A DNA stretch of 64,000 bases. Source: an uncultured Candidatus Melainabacteria bacterium (GTDB lineage Bacteria > Cyanobacteriota > Vampirovibrionia > Gastranaerophilales > Gastranaerophilaceae). The position numbers and the translations under genes are program-made. Below the pieces are notes generated by a model. That model did no database searches. It worked only from the letters and a program-made list of their open reading frames with translations, and was not told the origin of the DNA. The DNA is taken from the NCBI GenBank assembly GCA_934700385.1, contig CAKUXO010000001.1, positions 51,117 to 115,116 on the forward strand, written 5' to 3'. Shown here piece after piece: positions 34,757-42,782 of this stretch. Every line of letters starts with the position of its first letter. Within the stretch, counting starts at the first letter, position 1.

Positions 34757-36727
34757 ATGGAGAATTATTTTATAGGAATTGCAATTTTAGTTTGTAGTGC
34801 TGTTCTTACATTATTCATTAAAAATCAGCCTATGAAACTTAAAATTTCTTCAATTGGCGCTTTTATTGCATCGTGTTTCACGGTTTGCGCTTCAATAAAA
34901 GCTCTTTTAACAACTACCTTAAGCGCAACTTTGCATTTAGGTTCAATTTTTCAAAATGTAAGTTTTGTATTAGATAACTTAAGTGCATTTTTTGTAATCT
35001 TTATTTCGATTATGTCAACTTTGGCAATTATTTATTCAAACGGTTATTTGGATAAATATATTAAACAAGGCAAAGAAGTTACTGCCCACTGCATATTTTT
35101 AATTATGCTTTTTGCGGCTATGCTTTTGGTTGTAACAATTCAAAACGCATTAATGTTCTTAATTGCTTGGGAATTGATGTCTTTAGCGTCATTCTTCCTT
35201 GTTATTTTTGAACACGATAAAAAAGAAGTTATAAAATCAGGTATTAAATATCTTGTTTATATGCACGTATCTGTTATTTTTATAATTCTTTTCTTTGTTT
35301 TATTATCAACAAATGCTCAAAGCCTAGACTTTGCTTACTTTAAACAAGCACTTGAAGGAAATATTGATTTAGCAAACACAATATTTATTATGGGCTTCGT
35401 TGGTTTTGGTATTAAAGCAGGCTTTGTACCATTTCATAACTGGCTACCAGATGCTCACCCAAAAGCACCATCACACGTTAGTGCTATGATGAGCGGTGTT
35501 ATGATTAAAACAGGTATTTATGGAATTTTAAGAGCAATTGATTTTTGTTCAATTCCAAAAATTCAAGTAATCTATACAGTTTTAGCAATTACTGCTATTA
35601 CTGCTTTATATGGTATTACTTATGCAACTGTTCAAAAAGATGTTAAAAAGATGTTAGCTTATTCATCAATTGAAAACATCGGTATCATCGGTATCGGTAT
35701 TTCAATTTATATGCTTGCAACTTATTATGGTCAAAATACAATTGCACTTTTAGCACTTTGCGGAAGTTTAATTCACATTTTAAATCACTCAATCTTTAAA
35801 GAACTTTTATTTTTAAGTGCAGGAAGTGTTTATGTTAAAACTCATACAAAAGATATGGAAGTTCTTGGCGGTTTAATTAAATCAATGCCAATAACTGCCC
35901 TATGTTTCATTGTTGGTGGTATTGCAATTTGTGCTCTACCTCCATTTAATGGTTTTGTAAGCGAATTTTTAATTTATTTAAGCTTTATAAAATCTTTATC
36001 AATAAGCAATTTTGGAGTATTTATAGCAATCTTATCAACATTTGCTGCTTTAGCATTAGTTGGTACATTAGCTATTTTATGTTTCACAAAAACAATAAGT
36101 ATCGTATTTTTAGGTGCACCTAGAACAGAAGCTGCAACTAATGTTAAAGAAGATAGTCCTAAATCAATGTTGATACCTATGTCAATATTAGCGCTAGGAT
36201 GTTTTGTTCTTGGTTTATTTCCACAATACTTATTTAAATATGCGCTTAAACCTGCGTCATTATTTGTTGATACATCCCTTGCTCAAGGAAATTTAGCTTT
36301 CTTAGCTGAAATATCTAAATATCTTTTGATTTTAGCAGGCATGATTATTGTATTATTAATAATCAAAAAGATTTTTTCTAAAAAACCTGTTATTCATTCA
36401 ACTTGGGGTTGCGGATATAACAGATTAACAAGCAAGGTTCAATATAGCGCAGCTTCTTATATCAATCCTTTCTTAAATATTGCAAAACCATTATTTAAGA
36501 GAACTCGTGACGTTAAAAAAGCAAAAGGATTATTCCCGCTTGACGCTCACTATGCAACAAAAGTTGATGATATTGAAGAAGCTTATGTTATTTCGCCAAT
36601 TATTAAATTAGATGAAAAAATATTATCTAAATTTGAAAAAATCCAAAATGGCGATATTCAACAATACATCCGTTTCGGTCTTGCATTTTTAGCAATGGCA
36701 TTAGTTATAGCATTAATATTAGGATAA
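34757..36727 (+). CDS. Hydrogenase-4/Ehr-type complex, antiporter-like subunit (HyfB/NuoL-like)
   Basis: The large proton- or sodium-channel subunit of a complex I-related membrane enzyme; 656 aa, about 16 membrane helices. The core is a proton-translocating Nuo domain: AWELMSLASFFLVIFE (with the conserved Glu), FGIKAGFVPFHNWLPDAHPKAPSHVSAMMSGVMIKTG (key Lys and His), DVKKMLAYSSIENIGIIGIG. The C-terminal part carries STWGCGYNRLTSKVQYSAASY, a hallmark of HyfB/EhrA. It is the first of six genes. GAGGGAATATG gives a good ribosome-binding site; the about 145-bp upstream gap holds the likely promoter. Confidence 0.9.
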   Translation: MENYFIGIAILVCSAVLTLFIKNQPMKLKISSIGAFIASCFTVCASIKALLTTTLSATLHLGSIFQNVSFVLDNLSAFFVIFISIMSTLAIIYSNGYLDKYIKQGKEVTAHCIFLIMLFAAMLLVVTIQNALMFLIAWELMSLASFFLVIFEHDKKEVIKSGIKYLVYMHVSVIFIILFFVLLSTNAQSLDFAYFKQALEGNIDLANTIFIMGFVGFGIKAGFVPFHNWLPDAHPKAPSHVSAMMSGVMIKTGIYGILRAIDFCSIPKIQVIYTVLAITAITALYGITYATVQKDVKKMLAYSSIENIGIIGIGISIYMLATYYGQNTIALLALCGSLIHILNHSIFKELLFLSAGSVYVKTHTKDMEVLGGLIKSMPITALCFIVGGIAICALPPFNGFVSEFLIYLSFIKSLSISNFGVFIAILSTFAALALVGTLAILCFTKTISIVFLGAPRTEAATNVKEDSPKSMLIPMSILALGCFVLGLFPQYLFKYALKPASLFVDTSLAQGNLAFLAEISKYLLILAGMIIVLLIIKKIFSKKPVIHSTWGCGYNRLTSKVQYSAASYINPFLNIAKPLFKRTRDVKKAKGLFPLDAHYATKVDDIEEAYVISPIIKLDEKILSKFEKIQNGDIQQYIRFGLAFLAMALVIALILG

Positions 36728-36733
36728 TTGAAA

Positions 36734-37663
36734 ATGAATGAAGAAATCTTAATTAAAATTTTAAATATTGTCCTTCTTTTGATTGTGCCATTCATTATGG
36801 TTGGTATAATCAGAAAGACAAAGGCATTCTTTGGGGCAAGAAAAGGTGCGAGTATTTTTCAACCTTTATATGACTTTATAAAGTTAATGAAAAAAACTTC
36901 AATTTATTCAAATTCTACAACTGCAATTTTTAGAATTGCGCCGGTTGTTGGGTTTGCTTGTGTACTTTTTGCTTGTCTTTTTATTCCTGTGATTAAAGGT
37001 CAATCAATTTTAAACATCCAAGGCGGATTAATTATTTTCTCTTACGCTTTGGGTTTATCAAAATTCCTTTCTTTAATCGCTTCAATGGAAACAGCAAGCA
37101 GCTTTGAAGGAATGGGTTGTTCTCGTGAAGCTTGTTTTACAACAATAATTGAACCTGCATTCTTTGTTGTTATTGCTTCAATAATGGCAATTTGCAAGGT
37201 TTACACTTTTGATAGTTTATCTATGATAATTCAAAACTCAGGCAGCATTGGCTATTTAATTGTCGCCTTTGCAGTTTTAGCATTATTCATTATGCTTTTA
37301 GCAGAAGGTTGCAGAGTTCCTGTTGATGACCCTTCAACTCACCTTGAATTAACAATGATTCACGAAGTTATGATTTTAGATAACTGTTCAAGTGAATTAG
37401 GTTTAATTACTTGGGCTTCTGCGATGAAAATGTTTTTATTATCAAGTTTAATTAGTGCATTAATTTTGCCTCAAAACCTTTCTCTTTGGGCATCAGTTGG
37501 TGCATTCTTATGTGTATTATTAGTTATATCTATTTTAATCGGTGTTTTAGAATCTGCAATCGCAAGATTAAGAATGAGCCACGTATTTGAATTTATCTTC
37601 GTAATGAATTCATTTGCTTTGGTTATTGCTTCTTTAACTGCCGTAAAAATGTATGGAGTGTAA
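36734..37663 (+). CDS. Hydrogenase-4/Ehr-type complex, NuoH-like membrane subunit (HyfC-like)
   Basis: Membrane arm subunit that joins the Fe-S modules to the antiporter subunits; 309 aa, about eight helices. Characteristic are RKTKAFFGARKGASIFQPLYDFIKLMKK near the N-terminus (NuoH/HycD family), SMETASSFEGMGCSREACF in the middle, and EGCRVPVDDPSTHLELTMIHEVMILD with the conserved Glu/Asp cluster. ATG 36734 is taken as start, with AGGA about 9 nt upstream; a TTG 6 nt earlier directly follows the stop of the preceding gene. Tight coupling in the operon. Confidence 0.9.
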   Translation: MNEEILIKILNIVLLLIVPFIMVGIIRKTKAFFGARKGASIFQPLYDFIKLMKKTSIYSNSTTAIFRIAPVVGFACVLFACLFIPVIKGQSILNIQGGLIIFSYALGLSKFLSLIASMETASSFEGMGCSREACFTTIIEPAFFVVIASIMAICKVYTFDSLSMIIQNSGSIGYLIVAFAVLALFIMLLAEGCRVPVDDPSTHLELTMIHEVMILDNCSSELGLITWASAMKMFLLSSLISALILPQNLSLWASVGAFLCVLLVISILIGVLESAIARLRMSHVFEFIFVMNSFALVIASLTAVKMYGV

Positions 37664-37666
37664 GAA

Positions 37667-38317
37667 ATGATAAATGGTTTAATTATATTATTCGGTCTTA
37701 CGATGTTATATTTATCAACAACCAGCAGACTTCGTGCACATGTTAATACTCTTATGATACAAGGTATCTTATTATTTTTAATTTGTGCTATGAATTTCTC
37801 TCATATACCATTGGTTGTTGCAATTTTTCTAACAGTTGAAACCTTATTAGTAAAAGCAATTTTAATTCCTTGGTTTTTAAATAAAGTTGTTAGAAAAACT
37901 CATTCTAATCGTGATACAGATGCTAATGTTGCGCACTTTTATTGTTTATTTATTTCAAGCATAATTTTGTTTGGTGGATTTATGATAAGCGTGTTTGACC
38001 TACCTTCTTTATCAATGATTAACCCAATATGCTTTGGTATTGCTCTTTCAACAATCATCATAAGTTTATGGTTAATTACAATAAAACACAAAATCTTATC
38101 TAACGTTATTGAATTTATTACAATGGAAAACGGTATATTTTTATTATCTTTATCTGTTGCAAAAGAAATGCCGATGTTAGTTAATATTGGGGTTTTATTA
38201 GATGTATTTATTGCTATTTATATCTTAGGTTTATTTGTTTCTCAAATTAACAAAGAATTAGGAGATATGGAAGTAGCTCACTTATCAGATTTAAAGGACT
38301 GTGAAAACAATGATTAA
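37667..38317 (+). CDS. Hydrogenase-4/Ehr-type complex, HyfE-like membrane subunit
   Basis: A 216-residue protein with about seven membrane helices. The N-terminal part (about 1-100) resembles NuoK/MnhC, and the HyfE family is indicated by TTSRLRAHVNTLMIQGILLF and ETLLVKAILIPWFLNKVV, followed near the C-terminus by ITMENGIFLLSLSVAKEMPMLVNIGVLLDVFIAIYILG. The gene follows HyfC by 3 bp and overlaps the next gene by 8 bp. Presumed part of the ion-translocating arm. Confidence 0.88.
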   Translation: MINGLIILFGLTMLYLSTTSRLRAHVNTLMIQGILLFLICAMNFSHIPLVVAIFLTVETLLVKAILIPWFLNKVVRKTHSNRDTDANVAHFYCLFISSIILFGGFMISVFDLPSLSMINPICFGIALSTIIISLWLITIKHKILSNVIEFITMENGIFLLSLSVAKEMPMLVNIGVLLDVFIAIYILGLFVSQINKELGDMEVAHLSDLKDCENND

Positions 38318-39743
38318 TTTAGTTTTAATATTGCCGATAATTTTTTGCGTGATTTTGTTTTTGTTTAAAAACAATACGCTTAATAATATTTTAATTACGC
38401 TATATGCAATAACACACGCTTCTTTAAGTTTATGTTATTTTATAGCGCCGGATTTAATTAAATCAAATCAATATTTTAGTTTGAATTCTTCAAACGTTAT
38501 ATTCTATTTGATTTTATCTATTGTTTTTCTTGGAGTTGCAATTTATAACAATGGCTATTCTAAAAATTTAGCAAAAGAATTCACTTCAAAGAAAATGATG
38601 CACTATAGCACTATGATGTTGATTTTCGTATTATCAATGACAGGTGGCATTTTATCTAATAACTTAGGCCTTGCTTGGATTTTCATTGAAGGTACAACAT
38701 TAGCAAGTGCATATTTAATTTATTTCAACAAAACAAAACATTCAATTGAAGCTGCTTGGAAATATGTATTTATTTGTTCAATCGGTATCGCCCTTGCTTT
38801 TGTTGGTATTATTTTAATGACAATTGCAACAGGAAATTTAAATTCCCTAAATTATTCTGATTTATTGAACAATGCTTCTAATTTCAACCATTTTTGGTTA
38901 AATGTTTCATTTGTATTTATTTTATTTGGTATTGGTACAAAAATGGGTCTTGCACCTGTTCATTTTTGGTTGCCTGATGCGCACTCTGAAGCACCAAGCC
39001 CAATATCAGCTTTGTTGTCTGCAACATTATTAAATTGTGCATTTTTAGTTATTTTAAATGTTTATAAAGTTATGATTGCAGCTAATTGTGTTATTTTTGC
39101 AAGAACTATGCTTTTAATAATGGGCTTTTTATCTTTATTTATTACAAGCGTATTTTTATATCACACAACAAACTACAAAAGAATGTTAGCTTATTCATCA
39201 ATTGAAAACATGGGTATTTTAGCTATTGCAACTTCCCTAGGTGGAATTGCTTATATTGCTTTAGTTATTCATTTAATTGGTCACTCTTTAATTAAGGCTT
39301 CATTCTTCTTAACTTCAGGAAATGTTTTAGAACTATTTGAAACAAAAAGAATTAAATCAATTCGTTCTTTAGGTCAAATAGATAGAAAAACTGCTTGGTT
39401 ATGGATTTTAGGATTTTTAGGAATTTGTGCATTCCCACCAAGTATGCTATTTTTAAGTGAATTTTTAGTTGTAAAAGCATTTTTAATTCAACATCATTAT
39501 ATTTTATGTGGCTTATTCTTATTCTTATTAACAGTAATTCTATTTGGAATGGGCAGAGTTGTTATTAAAATGGTTTATGGCGAAAAGAGCGAAGAAAAAA
39601 CTCAAATTGCTCAAAAAAATATTTCAAAATTGAATTTATCAATGTATGTTCCACAAATTGTTATGTTAACACTAGCATTTGTTTTGGGCGTATATGTACC
39701 TAAATTCTTAGATATCATTATTAAAAATACAATAATCGGTTAG
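38310..39743 (+). CDS. Hydrogenase-4/Ehr-type complex, second antiporter-like subunit (HyfF-like)
   Basis: A second NuoL/M/N-family channel; 477 aa and about 14 membrane helices. LAWIFIEGTTLASAYLIYF carries the conserved Glu; FGIGTKMGLAPVHFWLPDAHSEAPSPISALLSATLLN and NYKRMLAYSSIENMGILAIATSLG are the typical HyfF/NuoN segments. FPPSMLFLSEFLV follows. ATG 38310 is preferred to an in-frame GTG at 38301, because AAAGGA ends only 2 nt before the GTG. The start overlaps the HyfE stop (ATGATTAA). Two antiporter-like subunits suggest a large coupling capacity. Confidence 0.9.
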   Translation: MINLVLILPIIFCVILFLFKNNTLNNILITLYAITHASLSLCYFIAPDLIKSNQYFSLNSSNVIFYLILSIVFLGVAIYNNGYSKNLAKEFTSKKMMHYSTMMLIFVLSMTGGILSNNLGLAWIFIEGTTLASAYLIYFNKTKHSIEAAWKYVFICSIGIALAFVGIILMTIATGNLNSLNYSDLLNNASNFNHFWLNVSFVFILFGIGTKMGLAPVHFWLPDAHSEAPSPISALLSATLLNCAFLVILNVYKVMIAANCVIFARTMLLIMGFLSLFITSVFLYHTTNYKRMLAYSSIENMGILAIATSLGGIAYIALVIHLIGHSLIKASFFLTSGNVLELFETKRIKSIRSLGQIDRKTAWLWILGFLGICAFPPSMLFLSEFLVVKAFLIQHHYILCGLFLFLLTVILFGMGRVVIKMVYGEKSEEKTQIAQKNISKLNLSMYVPQIVMLTLAFVLGVYVPKFLDIIIKNTIIG

Positions 39744-39752
39744 GAAATAAAT

Positions 39753-41207
39753 ATGAATTATTATGTAATGAAAAATAATCAAAAAATTAATTTAATGGAT
39801 ATCCCGACTCTTGAATTTGATTCTTTAAGAGGACAGTTGGCGGCTTCTAATCTTCGTCCGATTGCTTTCTTTGGTTCAGATTGGGGAGATAAAATTAAAC
39901 TTTTTGTAGCTTTGGCTGATGATGAAAAAGGTGAAATTCTTGTTTCTTCATCATTAATTGATAAATCTTTAAAAGAATACGAATCAATTACAAAAGATAA
40001 TCATCAATATCACATGTTTGAACGTGAATTTTATGAACAATTTGGAATTATGCCAAAAGGTCATCCTTGGCTTAAACCTGTTCGCAAAAATCAAGATGAT
40101 TATAAATTTTTTGAAATTGAAGGTGAAGAAACTCACCAAGTGGCAGTTGGACCAATTCACGCAGGTGTTATTGAACCAGGACATTTTAGATTTATGTGTC
40201 AAGGTGAAAAAATCTATAACCTTGAAATTATGCTTGGATATCAACATAGAGGCTGCGAAGATTTAATGGTTAAACATCCATCTAATCAATTAGCTGAATC
40301 AATTTGCGGGGATTCTGTTATAGCTTATAATATGGCATATTCTCAAATTATGGAAAATCTTGAAGATGTTAAAATTTCTAGAAAAGCACAAATAATCAGA
40401 AGAATTGCTCTTGAAATGGAAAGAGCCGCAATTCATATTGGTGACCTTGGTGGTATCTTAGGTGATATTGCATATTTAATGGGTAAAGAGGTTTATGGTG
40501 TTACTAGAACCTTAATCATCAATACAATGCTTGAAATTTGCGGAAGCAGATTTGGCAGAGGATTAATTACCGTTGGCGGTGTTAATTTTGATATCGATGA
40601 AAAAATGGCAGATAAAATGGTTCAAACCCTTGATTATGTTAGAAAAACAGTTGATAAAATGACACACGCTACCCTAAAAAATGCAACTGTTATGTCTAGG
40701 TTTGAAAAAACAGGCGTTGTTTCAAAAGAAACTGCTCAAGAATTAAATATGGTTGGCTTAATGGGTCGTTCTTGCGGAATTGAACTTGATTCAAGATTTG
40801 ATTTCAATGATGAATTTTATAAAGATTTTGAAAGAAAATGCTTTAGAGCAACAAACGACGCTTATTCACGTTTTAGAATAAGATACACAGAAATTAAAGA
40901 ATCAATTTCATATATCAAAGCTCTTTTGAAGAAATTAAAAGAAGTTAAAGATGAAGAAATTTGTTGTGAAGTTAAAAATCAATTAAGCCCAAATAGCTTT
41001 ACAATTTCAATTGTTGAAGGCTGGAGAGGCGAAGTTGTACATATTGCAACAACTGATGAAAATTCAAACTTAACAAGATATAAAATCAAAGACCCATCAT
41101 TTAATAATTGGTATGGCTTATCTATGGCGGTTCGTGGAAATGGAATTTCTGATTTCCCACTTTGCAACAAAGGCTTTGATATGTCTTATTGCGGTTTTGA
41201 TTTATAA
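39753..41207 (+). CDS. Ehr-type large subunit: NuoC-NuoD fusion with degenerate Ni ligands
   Basis: A 484-residue fusion of a 30-kDa (NuoC) module (about 1-125, ending HMFEREFYEQFGIMPKGHPWLKPV) and a 49-kDa/hydrogenase large-subunit module (EPGHFRFMCQGEKIYNLEIMLGYQHRGCE onward). In group 4 NiFe hydrogenases the metal is held by CGIC and a C-terminal DPCxxC. Here the first reads Cys185-Gly-Asp-Ser188 and the end reads Phe-Asp-Met-Ser478-Tyr-Cys480 followed by four residues. So two of four Ni-ligand cysteines are gone or shifted and there is no removable tail. GDLGGILGDIAYLMG is retained. This fits the energy-converting hydrogenase-related (Ehr) group rather than a working hydrogenase. Confidence 0.85.
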   Translation: MNYYVMKNNQKINLMDIPTLEFDSLRGQLAASNLRPIAFFGSDWGDKIKLFVALADDEKGEILVSSSLIDKSLKEYESITKDNHQYHMFEREFYEQFGIMPKGHPWLKPVRKNQDDYKFFEIEGEETHQVAVGPIHAGVIEPGHFRFMCQGEKIYNLEIMLGYQHRGCEDLMVKHPSNQLAESICGDSVIAYNMAYSQIMENLEDVKISRKAQIIRRIALEMERAAIHIGDLGGILGDIAYLMGKEVYGVTRTLIINTMLEICGSRFGRGLITVGGVNFDIDEKMADKMVQTLDYVRKTVDKMTHATLKNATVMSRFEKTGVVSKETAQELNMVGLMGRSCGIELDSRFDFNDEFYKDFERKCFRATNDAYSRFRIRYTEIKESISYIKALLKKLKEVKDEEICCEVKNQLSPNSFTISIVEGWRGEVVHIATTDENSNLTRYKIKDPSFNNWYGLSMAVRGNGISDFPLCNKGFDMSYCGFDL

Positions 41208-41239
41208 TATTTAACTAGAAGAAATTAAGGAAAAATATC

Positions 41240-41998
41240 ATGTTTGATACATTAAAGATGAAATTATGGCAAAAAAATCAGTTCATTCCTGATATTAAAA
41301 ATGCGCCAATGAGAGCGCAATTCAGAGGTTTGCCAGTTTTAAATAATGAAAAATGCGCTAAGTGTGGTGCTTGTACTAAAATTTGCCCTACTGGTGCTTT
41401 AAGCGTTAATCCTTTAAAAATTGATTTAGGAAAATGCACTTTGTGCGGAAAATGTAAACAATTCTGCTCAAATGGTGCTATTGATTTTTCAAACTATTAT
41501 AAACTAGGGGTTGATAAACCTGAAAAATTAATCGTTACAGAAGAAATTACTCCTGAAGTTTATCATAAAAGAGCAATTGAAGTTAGAAAAGAAATCTATT
41601 CAATTTTTAACCGCTCAATTAAATTCAGACAAGTTTCAGCCGGCGGATGTAATGGTTGTGAAATGGAACTTAATGCAGCTGGTAATGCAAACTTTGATAT
41701 GGGACGTTTTGGTATTGATTTTGTTGCTTCTCCACGTCACGCTGACGGTATTGTTGTAACAGGACCAATAACAAAAAATATGGCTTACGCTCTTGAAGAT
41801 TGTTATAAATGTACACCTGACCCTAAGGTTGTAATTTTATGTGGCGCTTGCCCAATTTCAGGCGGTGTATTCCAAGATTCAACCGAATTAAATCGTGAAT
41901 TTTTAGATAAATATAAAATCGACTTATACATCCCAGGATGCCCTGTTCATCCTTTGACGTTCATTAATGCGGTTTTAGATTTTATCAGGAAAAAATAA
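41240..41998 (+). CDS. Ehr-type small subunit: ferredoxin domain fused to NuoB-like domain (HyfH-HyfI)
   Basis: Residues 30-80 carry two [4Fe-4S] ferredoxin motifs (CAKCGACTKICPTGAL and CTLCGKCKQFCSNGAI). Residues 125-252 are a NuoB/hydrogenase small-subunit domain with all four cluster-N2-type cysteines: GGCNGCEMEL, CGACPISGG and PGCPVHPLTF. In E. coli these are separate genes, HyfH and HyfI. Thus the electron path to the large subunit looks intact although the Ni site does not. AAGGAAAAATATC precedes the ATG. It closes the six-gene operon, with a strong terminator 20 bp downstream. Confidence 0.9.
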   Translation: MFDTLKMKLWQKNQFIPDIKNAPMRAQFRGLPVLNNEKCAKCGACTKICPTGALSVNPLKIDLGKCTLCGKCKQFCSNGAIDFSNYYKLGVDKPEKLIVTEEITPEVYHKRAIEVRKEIYSIFNRSIKFRQVSAGGCNGCEMELNAAGNANFDMGRFGIDFVASPRHADGIVVTGPITKNMAYALEDCYKCTPDPKVVILCGACPISGGVFQDSTELNREFLDKYKIDLYIPGCPVHPLTFINAVLDFIRKK

Positions 41999-42017
41999 TT
42001 GTTTTCTTATTTATATT

Positions 42018-42044
42018 AAAAGCCTTAGTTTTTCTAAGGCTTTT
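42018..42044 (+). terminator. Terminator of the Ehr-type operon
   Basis: An 11-bp stem AAAAGCCTTAG / CTAAGGCTTTT, loop of five T, then a T run. The stem is identical to that at 15643-15670. Confidence 0.9.
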
Positions 42045-42054
42045 TCTTTTTGTG

Positions 42055-42083
42055 TTGAAAATGTGTACACAATGTGTTATAAT
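42055..42083 (+). promoter_or_regulatory. Near-consensus promoter with palindrome, toxin-antitoxin operon
   Basis: TTGAAA (42055-42060), 17 bp, then extended -10 TGT-TATAAT (TATAAT 42078-42083). An 8-bp perfect palindrome GTGTACAC (42063-42070) lies in the spacer and is a candidate operator for the CopG-like antitoxin. The predicted transcription start is the A of ATG 42090. Confidence 0.8.
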
Positions 42084-42089
42084 AAAATT

Positions 42090-42380
42090 ATGAAATCTAA
42101 GTATGAGATATTTAAAATTAAAGGACTTAAATTCGTCGTAAAGCTAGATTACAATGAATTAGTAAATGATTATGAATATCACATGTATATTAGACATTTA
42201 ATAACCCCTGAGCAAGCAATTGCAGCGTATTTTTCAAAAACTTATGAAGAATATAATTCTAAATATGATAGATATGAAGCATACAGCGAAAAACTTGATA
42301 TAACTGTTTATTATACATATTTAAAAGATGAAAATATTTTATTAATTACAGCTTTTTCTAAAGGAGGCTTTGATGACTAA
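42090..42380 (+). CDS. Probable toxin of a type II toxin-antitoxin pair
   Basis: A 96-residue protein with an alternating strand/helix pattern (YEIFKIKGLKFVVKLDYNEL, then a Tyr-rich helix, then ITVYYTYLKDENILLITAFS). The hydrophobic terminal strand resembles small RNase toxins of the BrnT/RelE class in outline, but no catalytic set is recognised. Evidence for a toxin is contextual: size, position before a CopG-like protein, and an 8-bp overlap with it. ATG 42090 lies at the predicted transcription start, so an upstream GTG at 42063 is inside the promoter and was rejected. Confidence 0.6.
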   Translation: MKSKYEIFKIKGLKFVVKLDYNELVNDYEYHMYIRHLITPEQAIAAYFSKTYEEYNSKYDRYEAYSEKLDITVYYTYLKDENILLITAFSKGGFDD

Positions 42381-42648
42381 AAAAATTAATATTCCAAATA
42401 TCGGAATTGCAGAAGTGTCTGATTACATCCCAAGTGAAGACATTGAAAAACAAATTTTAAATTTTGAAGAACAAGCTGAAAAAGATATTTTAAATAAAAA
42501 ACAAACTGTCAATGTTCATTTTAGATGGTCTGAGTTTGAAATTGCCAGAGCAAAAAAAATTGCTGAAAAATTAGGAATGCCTTATCAAACTTATTTAAAG
42601 TCAACCCTAAAACAAGCTATGGATATTGATGAGAAAAAATTTATGTAA
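42373..42648 (+). CDS. CopG-like ribbon-helix-helix antitoxin
   Basis: The 91 residues have an acidic N-terminal half. The C-terminal VNVHFRWSEFEIARAKKIAEKLGMPYQTYLKSTLKQAMD has the strand-helix-helix pattern of CopG/BrnA-type antitoxins (strand VNVHF, helices SEFEIARAKKIAEKLG and YQTYLKSTLKQAM). AAGGAGG lies 5 nt ahead of the ATG, which overlaps the toxin stop. It would neutralise the toxin and repress the promoter via the GTGTACAC palindrome. Confidence 0.8.
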   Translation: MTKKINIPNIGIAEVSDYIPSEDIEKQILNFEEQAEKDILNKKQTVNVHFRWSEFEIARAKKIAEKLGMPYQTYLKSTLKQAMDIDEKKFM

Positions 42649-42655
42649 TAAAAAA

Positions 42656-42742
42656 CAGAGATGAAGGGATTCGAACCCTTGGCGGAGTCGCCCCCGCACA
42701 GTCGTTCCAGGACTGCACCTTAAACCACTCGGACACATCTCT
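42656..42742 (-). tRNA. tRNA-Ser (GGA anticodon)
   Basis: An 87-nt class II tRNA. The acceptor stem AGAGATG pairs with CATCTCT, with discriminator G. The anticodon stem CAGTC/GACTG closes the loop CTGGAAC (anticodon GGA). The long variable arm GCGGGGGCGACTCCGC and T-arm GGGTTCGAATCCC are normal. The 3' CCA is not encoded. Confidence 0.95.
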
Positions 42743-42782
42743 ATTTAATTTAATCTTACTTAAAAAGCTGATTAAAGTAAAG

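Noticed and set aside
40018..40266. 82-residue plus-strand frame inside the NuoCD-like gene
   Set aside because: Out-of-frame shadow of a well-conserved gene.
39753..41207. Simple call as an H2-producing NiFe hydrogenase (HycE/HyfG)
   Set aside because: Two of the four expected Ni-ligand cysteines are replaced or displaced, and there is no cleavable tail.
42063..42089. Upstream GTG/ATG starts for the toxin gene
   Set aside because: This stretch contains the -35/-10 spacer, the palindrome and TATAAT, so it cannot be transcribed from that promoter.
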